Source of the DNA: JAEYOM01 sp036260935
Lineage (GTDB): Bacteria > Bacillota > Clostridia > Acetivibrionales > DTU013
Direction of reading: 5' to 3'
Length of the DNA: 64,000 bases
NCBI GenBank assembly: GCA_036260935.1
Contig: DATALQ010000035.1
Coordinates: 62,001-126,000, forward strand
Part shown: piece after piece, positions 23,854 to 32,831 of the stretch
How the letters are laid out: each line of letters begins with the position of its first letter
Position numbering within the stretch: position 1 is the first letter of the stretch
Notes under the pieces: model-generated
The model's input: only the letters and a program-made list of their open reading frames with translations
The model's database searches: none
What the model was told of the DNA's origin: nothing
Made by a program: the position numbers and the translations under genes

Positions 23854-25173
23854 TCAGGCCTTTTCGCCATCCTTCTCCAGCAGGCGTTTAAGGCCGGTAA
23901 CGATGTCATCCTTTCTTGACATCGTTACAATAATAAAGTTATTATTTGATATGTTTTTGATGAATTCCGATTTGACCGTACTGCCCGCAAAATAATAACC
24001 GGGCACAATTTCGCCGTAACCGAAAAGGTTGCAAACCTCGCATAGCTTCAGTGCGAGCTCGACAGCCTTCTTATTGTCCTCTGTCCAGTTATCGCCGTCG
24101 CTGCAGTGAAAGGCGTATATATTCCAGTTCCTGGGGTTGTAACGCTGTTCAATTATCTCGAGAGCTTTCGCATAGCCGCTGCTGATATATGTCCCGCCCG
24201 ACTCCCCCTTGTGGAAGAATTCCACCTCTCCGACCTCCTTGGCCGTGGTGGTGTGGGCTATGAAAACGACTTCGACATTGGAGTACTTGAGCCTCAGGAA
24301 TTGGTACAGAAGGAAGTAAAAGCTCCTGGCCATATATTTCTTAGTTTGGTCCATGGAACCGGATACATCCATGATGCATAGCACGACTGCGTTGAAATCC
24401 TTCTTGTGTGTTTCCTTTAGCCTGCGGTAGCGCAGATCGTCCTCCATAAACGGAAAACGTTCCTTATATGTGCCGTTCGGGCTGCTAATGGCATCCATGC
24501 CACCGTCAGCATCGATTGTACCCTGCTGCACTTCATGCCTATCGCCTTCTTTATGCAGTCCTTCGCCATCCTGTTGCAGCCCCTCTTCTTCTTTCAACAG
24601 CCCTTCATCTTCCTGCTGCAGCCCTTCATCCGCCTCCATGTTTCTTTTAAAGGCCTGCTTTCGCTTTATCTTTTCAATAACTGTCCTTCGTTTTGCAAGT
24701 CTCGGCGGGATGCCCTTTCTCTGGTAGCCAAGCTTTCTGAACCCATTGTCCGACTCGATCTCCGAGATCCTCTTTCTGTCCAGATCAGGCAGATCGAGGT
24801 CGTCAAACAGATAATTGACCAGTTCCTCAATTGTTATTTCAGTCTCGTAGATGTCCTCGCCTTCCTGGTCCCCCGCGCCGCCATGCCCGAAATTTTTACC
24901 CTCCGCATCTTCCCCGACGACGTCTCCCCTTTTTTCATCTCCGTCCCCGGTTGCGGCGCCTTTTGCATTTTTGCCATATACAAAGCTGTATTCCTTTATC
25001 CCTCTTACGGGTATCTTTATCTTTTTGCTGCCGCTTTGCCCAATGATGCTTTCTTCCGATATGATGCTGCCGATATTTTTCTTGATCGACTCCTCTACCA
25101 GCTCCTTGTGCCTTCTTCTGTCTTCTGCCGAACGTTCCTTGCCTCCCGGATCGTAATCCCTGAAAATAGCCAT
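23854..25173 (-). CDS. yhbH: YhbH/YeaH family protein (DUF444, VWA domain)
   Basis: A 439-residue protein of the YeaH/YhbH family that goes with the PrkA kinase; in Bacillus it is involved in sporulation. The N-terminus DRRRHKELVEESIKKNI matches the family. A von Willebrand A fold starts near residue 263 with LCIMDVSGSMDQTKKYMAR (MIDAS DxSxS). The middle carries a four-copy heptad repeat rich in E, G, L, Q (coded by 24556-24639), absent from what is usual for the family. GGGGGAT precedes the ATG. Second gene of the operon, 12 nt after prkA. Confidence 0.92.
   Translation of the reverse strand: MAIFRDYDPGGKERSAEDRRRHKELVEESIKKNIGSIISEESIIGQSGSKKIKIPVRGIKEYSFVYGKNAKGAATGDGDEKRGDVVGEDAEGKNFGHGGAGDQEGEDIYETEITIEELVNYLFDDLDLPDLDRKRISEIESDNGFRKLGYQRKGIPPRLAKRRTVIEKIKRKQAFKRNMEADEGLQQEDEGLLKEEEGLQQDGEGLHKEGDRHEVQQGTIDADGGMDAISSPNGTYKERFPFMEDDLRYRRLKETHKKDFNAVVLCIMDVSGSMDQTKKYMARSFYFLLYQFLRLKYSNVEVVFIAHTTTAKEVGEVEFFHKGESGGTYISSGYAKALEIIEQRYNPRNWNIYAFHCSDGDNWTEDNKKAVELALKLCEVCNLFGYGEIVPGYYFAGSTVKSEFIKNISNNNFIIVTMSRKDDIVTGLKRLLEKDGEKA
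24556..24639. repeat. 21-bp x 4 in-frame tandem repeat
   Basis: Four 21-bp units each beginning CAG(T/C)CC on the plus strand, within yhbH. On the coding strand they give heptads such as GLQQEDE, GLLKEEE, GLQQDGE and EGLHKEG. Unit length is constant. Confidence 0.85.
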
Positions 25174-25185
25174 TTTATCCCCCGC

Positions 25186-27111
25186 TCAATCCTTCCAAAG
25201 GTTATTTGCCCCATATTTCAGTATTACGTTGCAGCAATGATCGCAGTAGCCGTTCCTTTTCATTTCCTCGACCATTGCGTTATATTTTCTGTCCTGCTCC
25301 TCATCCCTTACTTTAGCTTTGGTAATAATCCTGCTCAATTCCTTCACAGAAGCCGTCAGCTTTTTCTCGATCGCTTCCTTCAGGGGCTCATAGCTGTCGT
25401 AATCGAGCTTTCCTCCGTTTCGAAGGACGAAGAACATATATGCGGTCACGTCGCTTCTGAACCCTTTTGCGGAAGCCTCGGTTATCCCGATCTGCTCTTC
25501 TATCGAACGCATGAAGCGCTCGTCGGGTTCGAGTTCCTCCCCTGTATTCGGATCCTTCAGCCTTGTCTTATTGATAAAAGCTTCCGCATGGTCAAGGTAA
25601 TTGTTGAACAAGCTTTCCGCCTGCTCCCGGTAACCGTAAATGAAGGCCTTTGTTACTTCCTTCTCGAGCATCCTGTTATATTCTTTCTTGATGGAATCCT
25701 GAACGAATCTGACATATTTACTCTTCTCCTCATCACTGATGGGAAGCTCTTTGGCTGACTTTAGTATCGTTTCCATGACCGAAATCGGATTGATGCAGTC
25801 ATGCTCGGATTCCGACAGTGCCATATCGAGCGCTTTCATTATAAATCGGGTCGAAATCCCGGTCATTCCCTCGCGGGAGTTCTCCTCACGCAGCTCCATT
25901 ATGTCTATCTTCCGGGTTAGACCCTTCTCCACTATTTCTTCGCCGTTATAAATCTTCAGCTTGGTCATCAGATCTACCTTGGAGGACGGAGAGAGCCGTG
26001 TCATAATTGCGAACATTGACGCTATCTCGATCGTGTGCGGTGCAATATGCGCTTTAAACATGCTCTTTTTCAGGATCTTTTCGTATATTTTCATCTCCTC
26101 GTTGAGCTCAAGGCAATAGGGTATCTCAATCTTCACGATCCTGTCGAGTATCGCTTCATTTGTATGATCCGATTTGAACTTGTTCCATTCGGCCTCGTTC
26201 GAATGGGCCAGAATGACTCCGTCGAAATAGATCATGGAGCCTTTGCCTGGCGACGGTACGGATTTTTCCTGTGTCGCTGTTATCATAGTGTGGAGATACT
26301 CCGTCTCATTCTTGAAAACCTCAATAAACTCCACAATGCCTCTGTTTCCTACATTGAAGGCACCGTTCAGCGAGAGTACCCTGGGATCGTCCTCCGGGTA
26401 CAGATCGATCCTTGAAATATCGACGCTTCCCGTCAGTACGCTGGTATCCTGGTTGTTCGGGTCAACCGGAGGAACCACGCCGATACCCTTTCGCGACCTT
26501 ATTGAAAAGCCGGTGGTCTCGACGGGAAATCTTTCATATTCGCCATTGTATTCATTTTTCAGTCTGAACCGGCAGATCGGGCAAAGGTCACCTTCAATCC
26601 TGACGCCGAGTATCTCTTCGAACTCCTTCCGTAGATGCTTGGGGACCAGGTGAAGCGGTTCCTCCCTCATGGGGCAGCCTTTCAGAGCGAATATTTCAGG
26701 ACTACCCTCGAGGGCTTTTTTCAGTGCCTCCATGAGTGAGGATTTGCCCGACCCCACCGGTCCTACAAGGTAAAGCACCTGTCTGGATTCTTCACCAGCC
26801 ATTGCAGCGGAATGAAAATACCTCACAATACTCATGATTGTTTTGTCTATCCCGTAAAAATCCCCGAAGAAGTCATATTTACGTATGACATCGTTACCGT
26901 AAATCCTTCTTAGCCTCGGATGTTCATCTGTTTTAACGATCTCAAGGCCCGCTTTTGATATCAGATCATACAGCCTTTGATGCGACATCATCGCCAGGCT
27001 GGGGTCCTTCCTCACCAATTCCGCATAGTCGAGAAACGTACCGGAAAAATGGCTTCTGACCCTCTCCTGCCTATCCTTTTGTATGATACCGGAAATATCA
27101 CGTTCAACCAT
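25186..27111 (-). CDS. prkA: PrkA serine protein kinase (AAA+ type)
   Basis: A 641-residue AAA+ protein with the PrkA C-terminal domain. Walker A is GPVGSGKSS near residue 117; further family marks are ALKGCPMREEPLHLVPKHLR, CPICRFRLKNEY (possible metal site), YFDGVILAHSNEAEWNKFKSD and ISTRFIMKALDMAL. The E. coli homologue YeaG acts in nutrient stress and the Bacillus one in sporulation. The ATG at 27111 is chosen since AAGGAGG lies 8 nt upstream; the frame extends 21 codons further without a site. First gene of the three-gene operon. Confidence 0.93.
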   Translation of the reverse strand: MVERDISGIIQKDRQERVRSHFSGTFLDYAELVRKDPSLAMMSHQRLYDLISKAGLEIVKTDEHPRLRRIYGNDVIRKYDFFGDFYGIDKTIMSIVRYFHSAAMAGEESRQVLYLVGPVGSGKSSLMEALKKALEGSPEIFALKGCPMREEPLHLVPKHLRKEFEEILGVRIEGDLCPICRFRLKNEYNGEYERFPVETTGFSIRSRKGIGVVPPVDPNNQDTSVLTGSVDISRIDLYPEDDPRVLSLNGAFNVGNRGIVEFIEVFKNETEYLHTMITATQEKSVPSPGKGSMIYFDGVILAHSNEAEWNKFKSDHTNEAILDRIVKIEIPYCLELNEEMKIYEKILKKSMFKAHIAPHTIEIASMFAIMTRLSPSSKVDLMTKLKIYNGEEIVEKGLTRKIDIMELREENSREGMTGISTRFIMKALDMALSESEHDCINPISVMETILKSAKELPISDEEKSKYVRFVQDSIKKEYNRMLEKEVTKAFIYGYREQAESLFNNYLDHAEAFINKTRLKDPNTGEELEPDERFMRSIEEQIGITEASAKGFRSDVTAYMFFVLRNGGKLDYDSYEPLKEAIEKKLTASVKELSRIITKAKVRDEEQDRKYNAMVEEMKRNGYCDHCCNVILKYGANNLWKD

Positions 27112-27272
27112 ACTGCCTGCCTCCTTGTCCTGTGAAACATACCGGTCCCGCTTCTTTCGGCGCGTTTGCACCACAATAAATTATATTAAGAGGGCTTTGC
27201 CAAAATACCACAGGACTCATACGGCAGGGTATGGTAATATCATGACACATGATTTCCGAAGCCTGAAAATTA

Positions 27273-28064
27273 TCAGCCGAAGAACGTTTCCTTGTATTTG
27301 ATTTTAATTTTGGAATTGTTCTCGACCTTATTGATTTCACCGCTGAATATGGTTACACTGCCCTTTTCACCGGAGTATCCGATTTTCAGACTTTCAAGTT
27401 TCGAATCCTTGAACTCGGCGCTCAGGTCACTGCAGCCTTCAGCGTCAAGATGAACAGAAATGCCCGTGAGCTGCCTGAGATAAGCATTGAGGCCCTTCTC
27501 CCTGTTCGCGGGCGACAACACCAATTCCTTCGCCTCACATTCACGCATATTGACGATTTCATTCGTGAGCCTGCCGCTGCCCGAAAATTTTCCCTCCCTG
27601 ACTGAAATTTCGCTGCCCGTACTGACAAAGCCGTCGGCCATGGTAGAATACCTGAGGCTGGCTGTTTCAGCTTCAACAGCCCTGAATAAACCGCCTTTGG
27701 CTTCAACGCTTTTGGCTCTGACCTTTATGGCCGTTTTGGGAACGTTGATGCCGATATGCTTTGCGCCGGAATAGTCGAGTTTGCTTTTCAAGGTCAGCGT
27801 ATTGCCGGATTTGGCGATATCCATTTTCGTTTTCCCGCTGAATACGTTGTCATATGTTATTTCCACATAATCTCTGCCCCACTCGTTGAAGGATACTTCC
27901 GCGCCTTCGAATTCAAAGGTGATATCTTCCGATGTGTTGACATATTGTCTGGACACGGTTAAATAATTGAAGACACCAATTTCGGGCTGAATGACCCATA
28001 CGGCCGCAAACAACACAAGAATAATAATTGAGACGGTCCCTGCAATGACATACTTTTTTTTCAT
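27273..28064 (-). CDS. Membrane-anchored protein with putative adhesin-like beta repeat domain
   Basis: A 263-residue protein with one N-terminal transmembrane helix (YVIAGTVSIIILVLFAAVWV) and an extracytoplasmic part rich in short beta strands of alternating pattern (VEAKGGLFRAVEAETASLRY, LKSKLDYSGAKHIGINVP). This resembles the DUF4097/putative auto-transporter adhesin right-handed beta fold of Firmicutes. No catalytic motif. GGAGGG precedes the ATG. The next gene upstream (AraC-type) is 183 nt away, and prkA starts 162 nt downstream, so it may be its own unit. Confidence 0.55.
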   Translation of the reverse strand: MKKKYVIAGTVSIIILVLFAAVWVIQPEIGVFNYLTVSRQYVNTSEDITFEFEGAEVSFNEWGRDYVEITYDNVFSGKTKMDIAKSGNTLTLKSKLDYSGAKHIGINVPKTAIKVRAKSVEAKGGLFRAVEAETASLRYSTMADGFVSTGSEISVREGKFSGSGRLTNEIVNMRECEAKELVLSPANREKGLNAYLRQLTGISVHLDAEGCSDLSAEFKDSKLESLKIGYSGEKGSVTIFSGEINKVENNSKIKIKYKETFFG

Positions 28065-28246
28065 AACTTTCCCTCCGATTTATTCCCGATGAAAGCCGTC
28101 GGCTCATCCCCAAGTTCCATAGATGAAAAAGACCCGTCTTCATCGGTTGATGATTACAGGTCAATTATAGGAATTTTACCGGTCTGAATCGTCCGGGCTA
28201 ATGGGTTCAGACAAAATTTTTTGTATTGTACATGGATCTTGTATCA

Positions 28247-29481
28247 CTAATTGTGTGAATACTGCAGGTTTGAAGATATTTTATTTCTGTACTCCGACGG
28301 AGTCATGCCCTCAAGCTTTCTAAAAACCATGTTGAAGGTCGATTTCGAATTGAAGCCTGAATCATACGCTATGGTCAATATGTTCATTTCCCTGCTGCCT
28401 TCCGATGAGAGCAGCTTTTTTGCCTCATCCACCCTGTACGTATTTATGAAAGTGTAAAAGTTGCGGTTCAGGTGAATATTCAGCAGCATGGATATCATGT
28501 GGGACGGGATACCGGACAATTCGGACAACTGGCGCAGATCAAGGTCTGGATCCAGATAGGGTTTATTTTTCTCGACGTAGGCAATCAACTTATCGAGAAA
28601 GCTTTTTTCATACTCTTCACCAAGTCGGTTCCTCTCATACTTTGCCTTGGCAATCTGTTCGGGGATTTCCGGCTGAACGGGCAGTCCCTGGCCGGACTCG
28701 GGGGTCTGGGGGGTTCGACCGCTACAGGGGTTATGGAGAGGCCGGGGGTTATAAAACCGAGGTCCTTTAAAATATCGGGCTGCCTGTTGGTGTAGTAGCC
28801 TATTACAAAGACAAGTATGACTGTAGCAGTGGAAATTACCCATTGCAACGGCCCTTCAGTATTACCGAATCCGAAAACAAGAAATTGAACCAGTGCCGCA
28901 AAACAAATGAAAACTATGCTCACAAGCAGTATTCGAAGCCAGTGAAGATAGATCCTGCCCGCGTTTGAGAAAAATGTTTTCAGCTTTGAATCGTAGCGGT
29001 ATACAAGGTTCAGACCGTATGCAGCATAAAGCAGCATGTCAAGCAGCGCGCCAAAATGAATAACGAACCACAGCCTCAACGCAACCGGTTCTGATTCGTC
29101 CCATAGGCTTTGAAGTGCCAGACCTCCAATATCGTACCTGTTCACAAGCAGCAGGAATAAAAGGCAAAGACCCGGTATCAGCTGCAAAACCTGTAATAGC
29201 GTCACCTTTCTCCTATATCCCGTCAGAAACATGGCATATCCGGCAAGCAGAGGCCCATATATGAAAATAAATGCATCTGAACGGTTGATAGCAGGCAGAT
29301 CCATTATTAAATCGTTATTGGTATGAAAAAAAGATGCAGTCAGGTTTATGGAAACCAACAAGATCAGAAATGCCAGGATCTTGTTGGCTGTCTTGTTTTC
29401 CTTCCTCATCACGAGCAGAAGGAACAGGAAAATTCCTTGTACGGCGCCTACTATATGAATTATCTGGTAAAGATTTTTCAT
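28247..29481 (-). pseudogene. Membrane-anchored AraC-family regulator, split by a -1 frameshift
   Basis: Two overlapping frames make one expected protein of about 412 residues. The N-terminal frame (29481 downward) codes about seven hydrophobic helices (MKNLYQIIHIVGAVQGIFLF onward, ending VILVFVIGYYTNRQ). The C-terminal frame (to 28247) holds an AraC DNA-binding domain: LRQLSELSGIPSHMISMLLN and ILTIAYDSGFNSKSTFNMVF, then MTPSEYR. Frames join if one C is added to the run of six at 28708-28713 (coding strand), giving VEPPQTPESGQG. GGAGTACCGA precedes the ATG at 29481. It could be a true mutation, a sequencing error in a homopolymer, or frameshifting. Membrane sensors of this type regulate nearby surface or stress genes. 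Confidence 0.75.
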
Positions 29482-29619
29482 TCGGTACTCCAAATATGTT
29501 TTTTCAAACTATTATATAACATTTTCAGGAAGTTACAATACAAAAGCATACCAGTATTTACATTCGGTAGACATAAAGCCTAAATGCTATAATTAAACGT
29601 AAACCTGGAGGCTGATAAA

Positions 29620-31284
29620 ATGCCTTTTAAGAAACCAACTGATCAAATCCCAGGCCTGGCCGCGGGGTTACTGCTTTTTATCGCATTGTTTGCATTACAA
29701 TTGAATAATGCTTTTTTCAACAGCAGTTACCAGCAAAAGGTGATTGACCATCTGGACGTCTATGAGCGCATTATGGCGTCAATTGAACCAACTCCTCCCG
29801 GAAGTAAGAATATTCTGTTTGAAACTGCAGTAAAAAATTCGATCACGCAGGATCTGTTCAACAGAAATGTTAAATCTCTTTTAGATGGTCTGATAGATTT
29901 TGTAAGCGGAAGGACAAACAAACTTCCCGATCTGTATATCGCCGGTACCGGCAGATTGAGTATGGCAGCATCGGCAGGTGTGCCGCCGGCGGCGGTTGAG
30001 AAGATAAACCTTCAGTTATTGATGATGTTTTCGGATGAGCAGAGCTTTAACAATATTTTATCCGTAATCAGTCTGGTTCAGTTCGGGCTATATTATCTGC
30101 CGCTGTTTTCGATGATGTTGTTTGCCGCGTTAGTAATTGCGGTATCAATGAGAAGTTCTGCATCTATACTTGACTGGATCGATACTGCCGTTTTGTCCTT
30201 TTTTACATTTTCCTGGCTTGCTGCGATGATTGTCGGTTCTGCGCCCTGGGTGCTCCCGCCCCCCGAAATACCTTCGGAAGCCGCAGGCAGATTGTTAATG
30301 GATTACGTTCGCTACTGCACCGGAGCCATTTCTGAAAACATTCTGCTATCAGGCCTTATCTTATTGATTGGACAAAAAATTGCCCTTTATCTTTATCAAC
30401 ATATTTGTAAAACATCTGCAAACACCCGGATTACCGGTATTTCAACCGGTAGCAAAACTTTTTGCTCACATATGAAAAACAGTTCCCGATTATATCCGAA
30501 AAGAATTTTATCCCTGCTACTTGTATCAACGATCATTTATTCACTGCTCTCCCTAACTCTCATTGAGAAGGCATATGGCGCTTACCAAAAAAGAAATCTT
30601 GGCAATGCTGTTTCATATATCATGGGAAGTATCAGCTATAACAGGTATACGGACGCCAGGAATGACGATGTATGCCTTCTTAACGTAAAGATATTGAATG
30701 GAAATACCAAAACACCGGTAAAGGATCTCGAGGCAGCGGTATTCACTCTAGATGCCAAGGATAGCATGTTTAATGAAAAGAAAAAGGAAAAACCGGAGAT
30801 AGTCAAAAAGACCGATAATAACGGAACTGCCTCTTTTTTGCTGTCAGAAGGTGATTTCAGGCTTGAGCTTAAACCATTGGGATCACCAGACTTGGGATAT
30901 CATGACGCTGTGACTGCTCTGTCGTATGATTTTAGCCTGGCCACACCCGGAAGGACAGATCTTGTAGTTACTCTCGGCAGCGATTCTGCTGCCTCAAACA
31001 AGACTGTTACTGCTGCATCCGATAAGACCGAAACTGTTGCCTCAAGTAAGACCGGTAATGCTGCTTCCGGCAGCACCGGCACTGTTGCTGCAGGCATCGG
31101 CGGCGTAGCTACCGTCAGCGCAGCTTCCGGTAAGGCTGTTACTACTTCCTCCGATAAGACCGGTACTGCTGCTTCCGATAATACCGACGCCGCTACAGAC
31201 AACACCGGCACTGCTGCTGCAGACGTCGGCGGCGTTCCAGCCGATTTGAAAATAGTTGATGCCTCTATGCAATATATACCGTAG
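29620..31284 (+). CDS. Multi-pass membrane protein with C-terminal extracellular low-complexity tail
   Basis: A 554-residue protein I do not recognise. Hydrophobic helices occur near residues 10-28, 152-178, 188-212, 240-260 and 294-315. After the last one comes a soluble region with a carboxypeptidase-regulatory-like beta pattern (VKILNGNTKTPVKDLEAAVF then DNNGTASFLLSEGDFRLEL), then about 90 residues made of AASDKTGT-like repeats rich in A, S, T, D and G, ending VGGVPADLKIVDASMQYIP. The tail looks like a wall-spanning stalk. GGAGG precedes the ATG. It is read away from the frameshifted AraC-type regulator, which may control it; that is inference. Confidence 0.6.
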   Translation: MPFKKPTDQIPGLAAGLLLFIALFALQLNNAFFNSSYQQKVIDHLDVYERIMASIEPTPPGSKNILFETAVKNSITQDLFNRNVKSLLDGLIDFVSGRTNKLPDLYIAGTGRLSMAASAGVPPAAVEKINLQLLMMFSDEQSFNNILSVISLVQFGLYYLPLFSMMLFAALVIAVSMRSSASILDWIDTAVLSFFTFSWLAAMIVGSAPWVLPPPEIPSEAAGRLLMDYVRYCTGAISENILLSGLILLIGQKIALYLYQHICKTSANTRITGISTGSKTFCSHMKNSSRLYPKRILSLLLVSTIIYSLLSLTLIEKAYGAYQKRNLGNAVSYIMGSISYNRYTDARNDDVCLLNVKILNGNTKTPVKDLEAAVFTLDAKDSMFNEKKKEKPEIVKKTDNNGTASFLLSEGDFRLELKPLGSPDLGYHDAVTALSYDFSLATPGRTDLVVTLGSDSAASNKTVTAASDKTETVASSKTGNAASGSTGTVAAGIGGVATVSAASGKAVTTSSDKTGTAASDNTDAATDNTGTAAADVGGVPADLKIVDASMQYIP

Positions 31285-31286
31285 AT

Positions 31287-31317
31287 GAAAAAGGGACAGT
31301 TCACAAGAACCGTCCCT
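31287..31317 (-). terminator. Hairpin terminator of the TrpB-like gene; REP-like sequence
   Basis: AGGGACAGTTC (31292-31302) pairs with GAACCGTCCCT (31307-31317) with one mismatch around ACAA; the minus strand continues into TTTTT. It lies 38 nt past the stop of the TrpB-like gene. Between them are 2.7 copies of a 12-bp repeat ATGTTTCAACTA (31318-31349). Palindromes of GGGACGGTTC type are frequent repeats in clostridial genomes. Confidence 0.7.
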
Positions 31318-31354
31318 ATGTTTCAACTAATGTTTCAACTAATGTTTCAGGCAA

Positions 31355-32719
31355 TTACTTTATCTCCGGAAGGTTGGCAATGCTCTTTTTGACATCCTCT
31401 TTGGAGTATTCTGCATCTATCATGTTTCCGCTGAAATAGAGGTCGTAGGAAGTCATGTCGAAATATCCGTGACCGCTCAGGTTGAACAGTATTACCTTGG
31501 ATTCTCCGGCTTCCTTGTATTTCAAAGCCTCATCAATTGCGGCTCTGATAGCATGAGCGGATTCCGGCGCCGGTACGATGCCCTCGTTCCTTGCAAACAT
31601 GACCGCCGCATCAAATACTGACTTCTGTCCATATGCCTGAGCTTCTATCAAACCGTCATGGAAAAGCTGACTTACGATTGCAGAATCACCGTGGTATCTA
31701 AGACCGCCCGCATGTATGCCCTCCGGTGTGAAATCATGGCCGAGAGTGTACATTTTAGCGACAGGAGCAACCTTGGCAGTATCGCCATAATCGTATGCGA
31801 ACACACCTCTGGTTAACGTCGGGCATGCTGCCGGCTCTACTGCAACTGCTCTGACTTTGGCACCATCAAATTTATCTTTCAGGAACGGGAACGAAATTCC
31901 CGAAAAGTTCGAACCGCCTCCGCAGCAGGCAAATACAACATCGGGGTATTCATCGATTTTCTGCATTTGCAGCTTGGCTTCCTGTCCGATTATGGTCTGG
32001 TGCAGGCATACGTGATTTAGAACGCTGCCAAGTGCATAATTGGTATCATCGTGCGTCGCCGCATCCTCGACTGCTTCGCTGATCGCTATACCTAGACTTC
32101 CAGTCGAATCAGGATCCTTTTCGAGTATCATCCTGCCAGAGCTAGTCAGCATACTGGGGCTTGCGTTGACTGATGCCCCGAAGGTTTGCATGAATGAGCG
32201 CCTATAGGGTTTTTGCTGATAGCTTACCTTTACCATGTAGACTGTGCAGTCAAGTCCGAAATGGCTGCAGGCCATACTAAGCGCACTTCCCCATTGCCCG
32301 GCGCCGGTCTCGGTAGCAAGGCGCTTTATGCCTGCCTTTTTGTTATAATAAGCTTGGGGTAGTGCAGAATTAAGCTTGTGGCTTCCGGTTGCATTTACGC
32401 CTTCATATTTGTAATAGATCCTTGCCGGAGTATCCAGGGCTTTCTCAAGGTTTCTGGCCCTGTACAAAGGGGTAGGCCTCCACTGCCTGTACATTTCCCT
32501 TACTTCATCAGGAATCTCGATATACCTTTCAGCAGACATTTCCTGGGCTATAACTGCATCAGGAAAAATAGCCTTCATCTCTTCGGGCTTAAGCAGTTCA
32601 CCTGTAAATGGACTGTAATAGGGGGAGGGCTTGTTCGGCATGTCGGCTACTACATTGTACCAATGCCTCGGGATCTCAGACTCTTCCAAAAGAACTTTAA
32701 CGACATCATTTTTACTCAT
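31355..32719 (-). CDS. TrpB2-type PLP enzyme (tryptophan synthase beta-like)
   Basis: A 454-residue fold-type II pyridoxal phosphate enzyme of the TrpB2 class, longer than classical TrpB with an N-terminal extension (ESEIPRHWYNVVADMPNKPS). The PLP lysine is in EGVNATGSHKLNSALPQAYY; the phosphate-binding glycine loop is CCGGGSNFSGI; ETGAGQWGSAL is conserved. TrpB2 makes tryptophan from serine and indole. No trpA or other trp genes are in the window, so it may salvage indole. Start at 32719 is favoured because GGAGAG lies 9 nt upstream; the ATG at 32728 is too close to that site. Confidence 0.9.
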   Translation of the reverse strand: MSKNDVVKVLLEESEIPRHWYNVVADMPNKPSPYYSPFTGELLKPEEMKAIFPDAVIAQEMSAERYIEIPDEVREMYRQWRPTPLYRARNLEKALDTPARIYYKYEGVNATGSHKLNSALPQAYYNKKAGIKRLATETGAGQWGSALSMACSHFGLDCTVYMVKVSYQQKPYRRSFMQTFGASVNASPSMLTSSGRMILEKDPDSTGSLGIAISEAVEDAATHDDTNYALGSVLNHVCLHQTIIGQEAKLQMQKIDEYPDVVFACCGGGSNFSGISFPFLKDKFDGAKVRAVAVEPAACPTLTRGVFAYDYGDTAKVAPVAKMYTLGHDFTPEGIHAGGLRYHGDSAIVSQLFHDGLIEAQAYGQKSVFDAAVMFARNEGIVPAPESAHAIRAAIDEALKYKEAGESKVILFNLSGHGYFDMTSYDLYFSGNMIDAEYSKEDVKKSIANLPEIK

Positions 32720-32831
32720 GATTCTCATCTCTCCTCATCTAATCTTAACTACTCTAAACTATAACAACACTTTTTAGTGTCTATAATATTACAATATAAT
32801 TCAATCATTTTCAAGTAAATTATGGCAGAGG

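Noticed and set aside
24535..25758. Long plus-strand open frame of about 407 codons
   Set aside because: It lies antisense to yhbH and the prkA end, both of which have clear motifs and ribosome binding sites; the plus frame has cysteine/phenylalanine-rich shadow content and no start signal.
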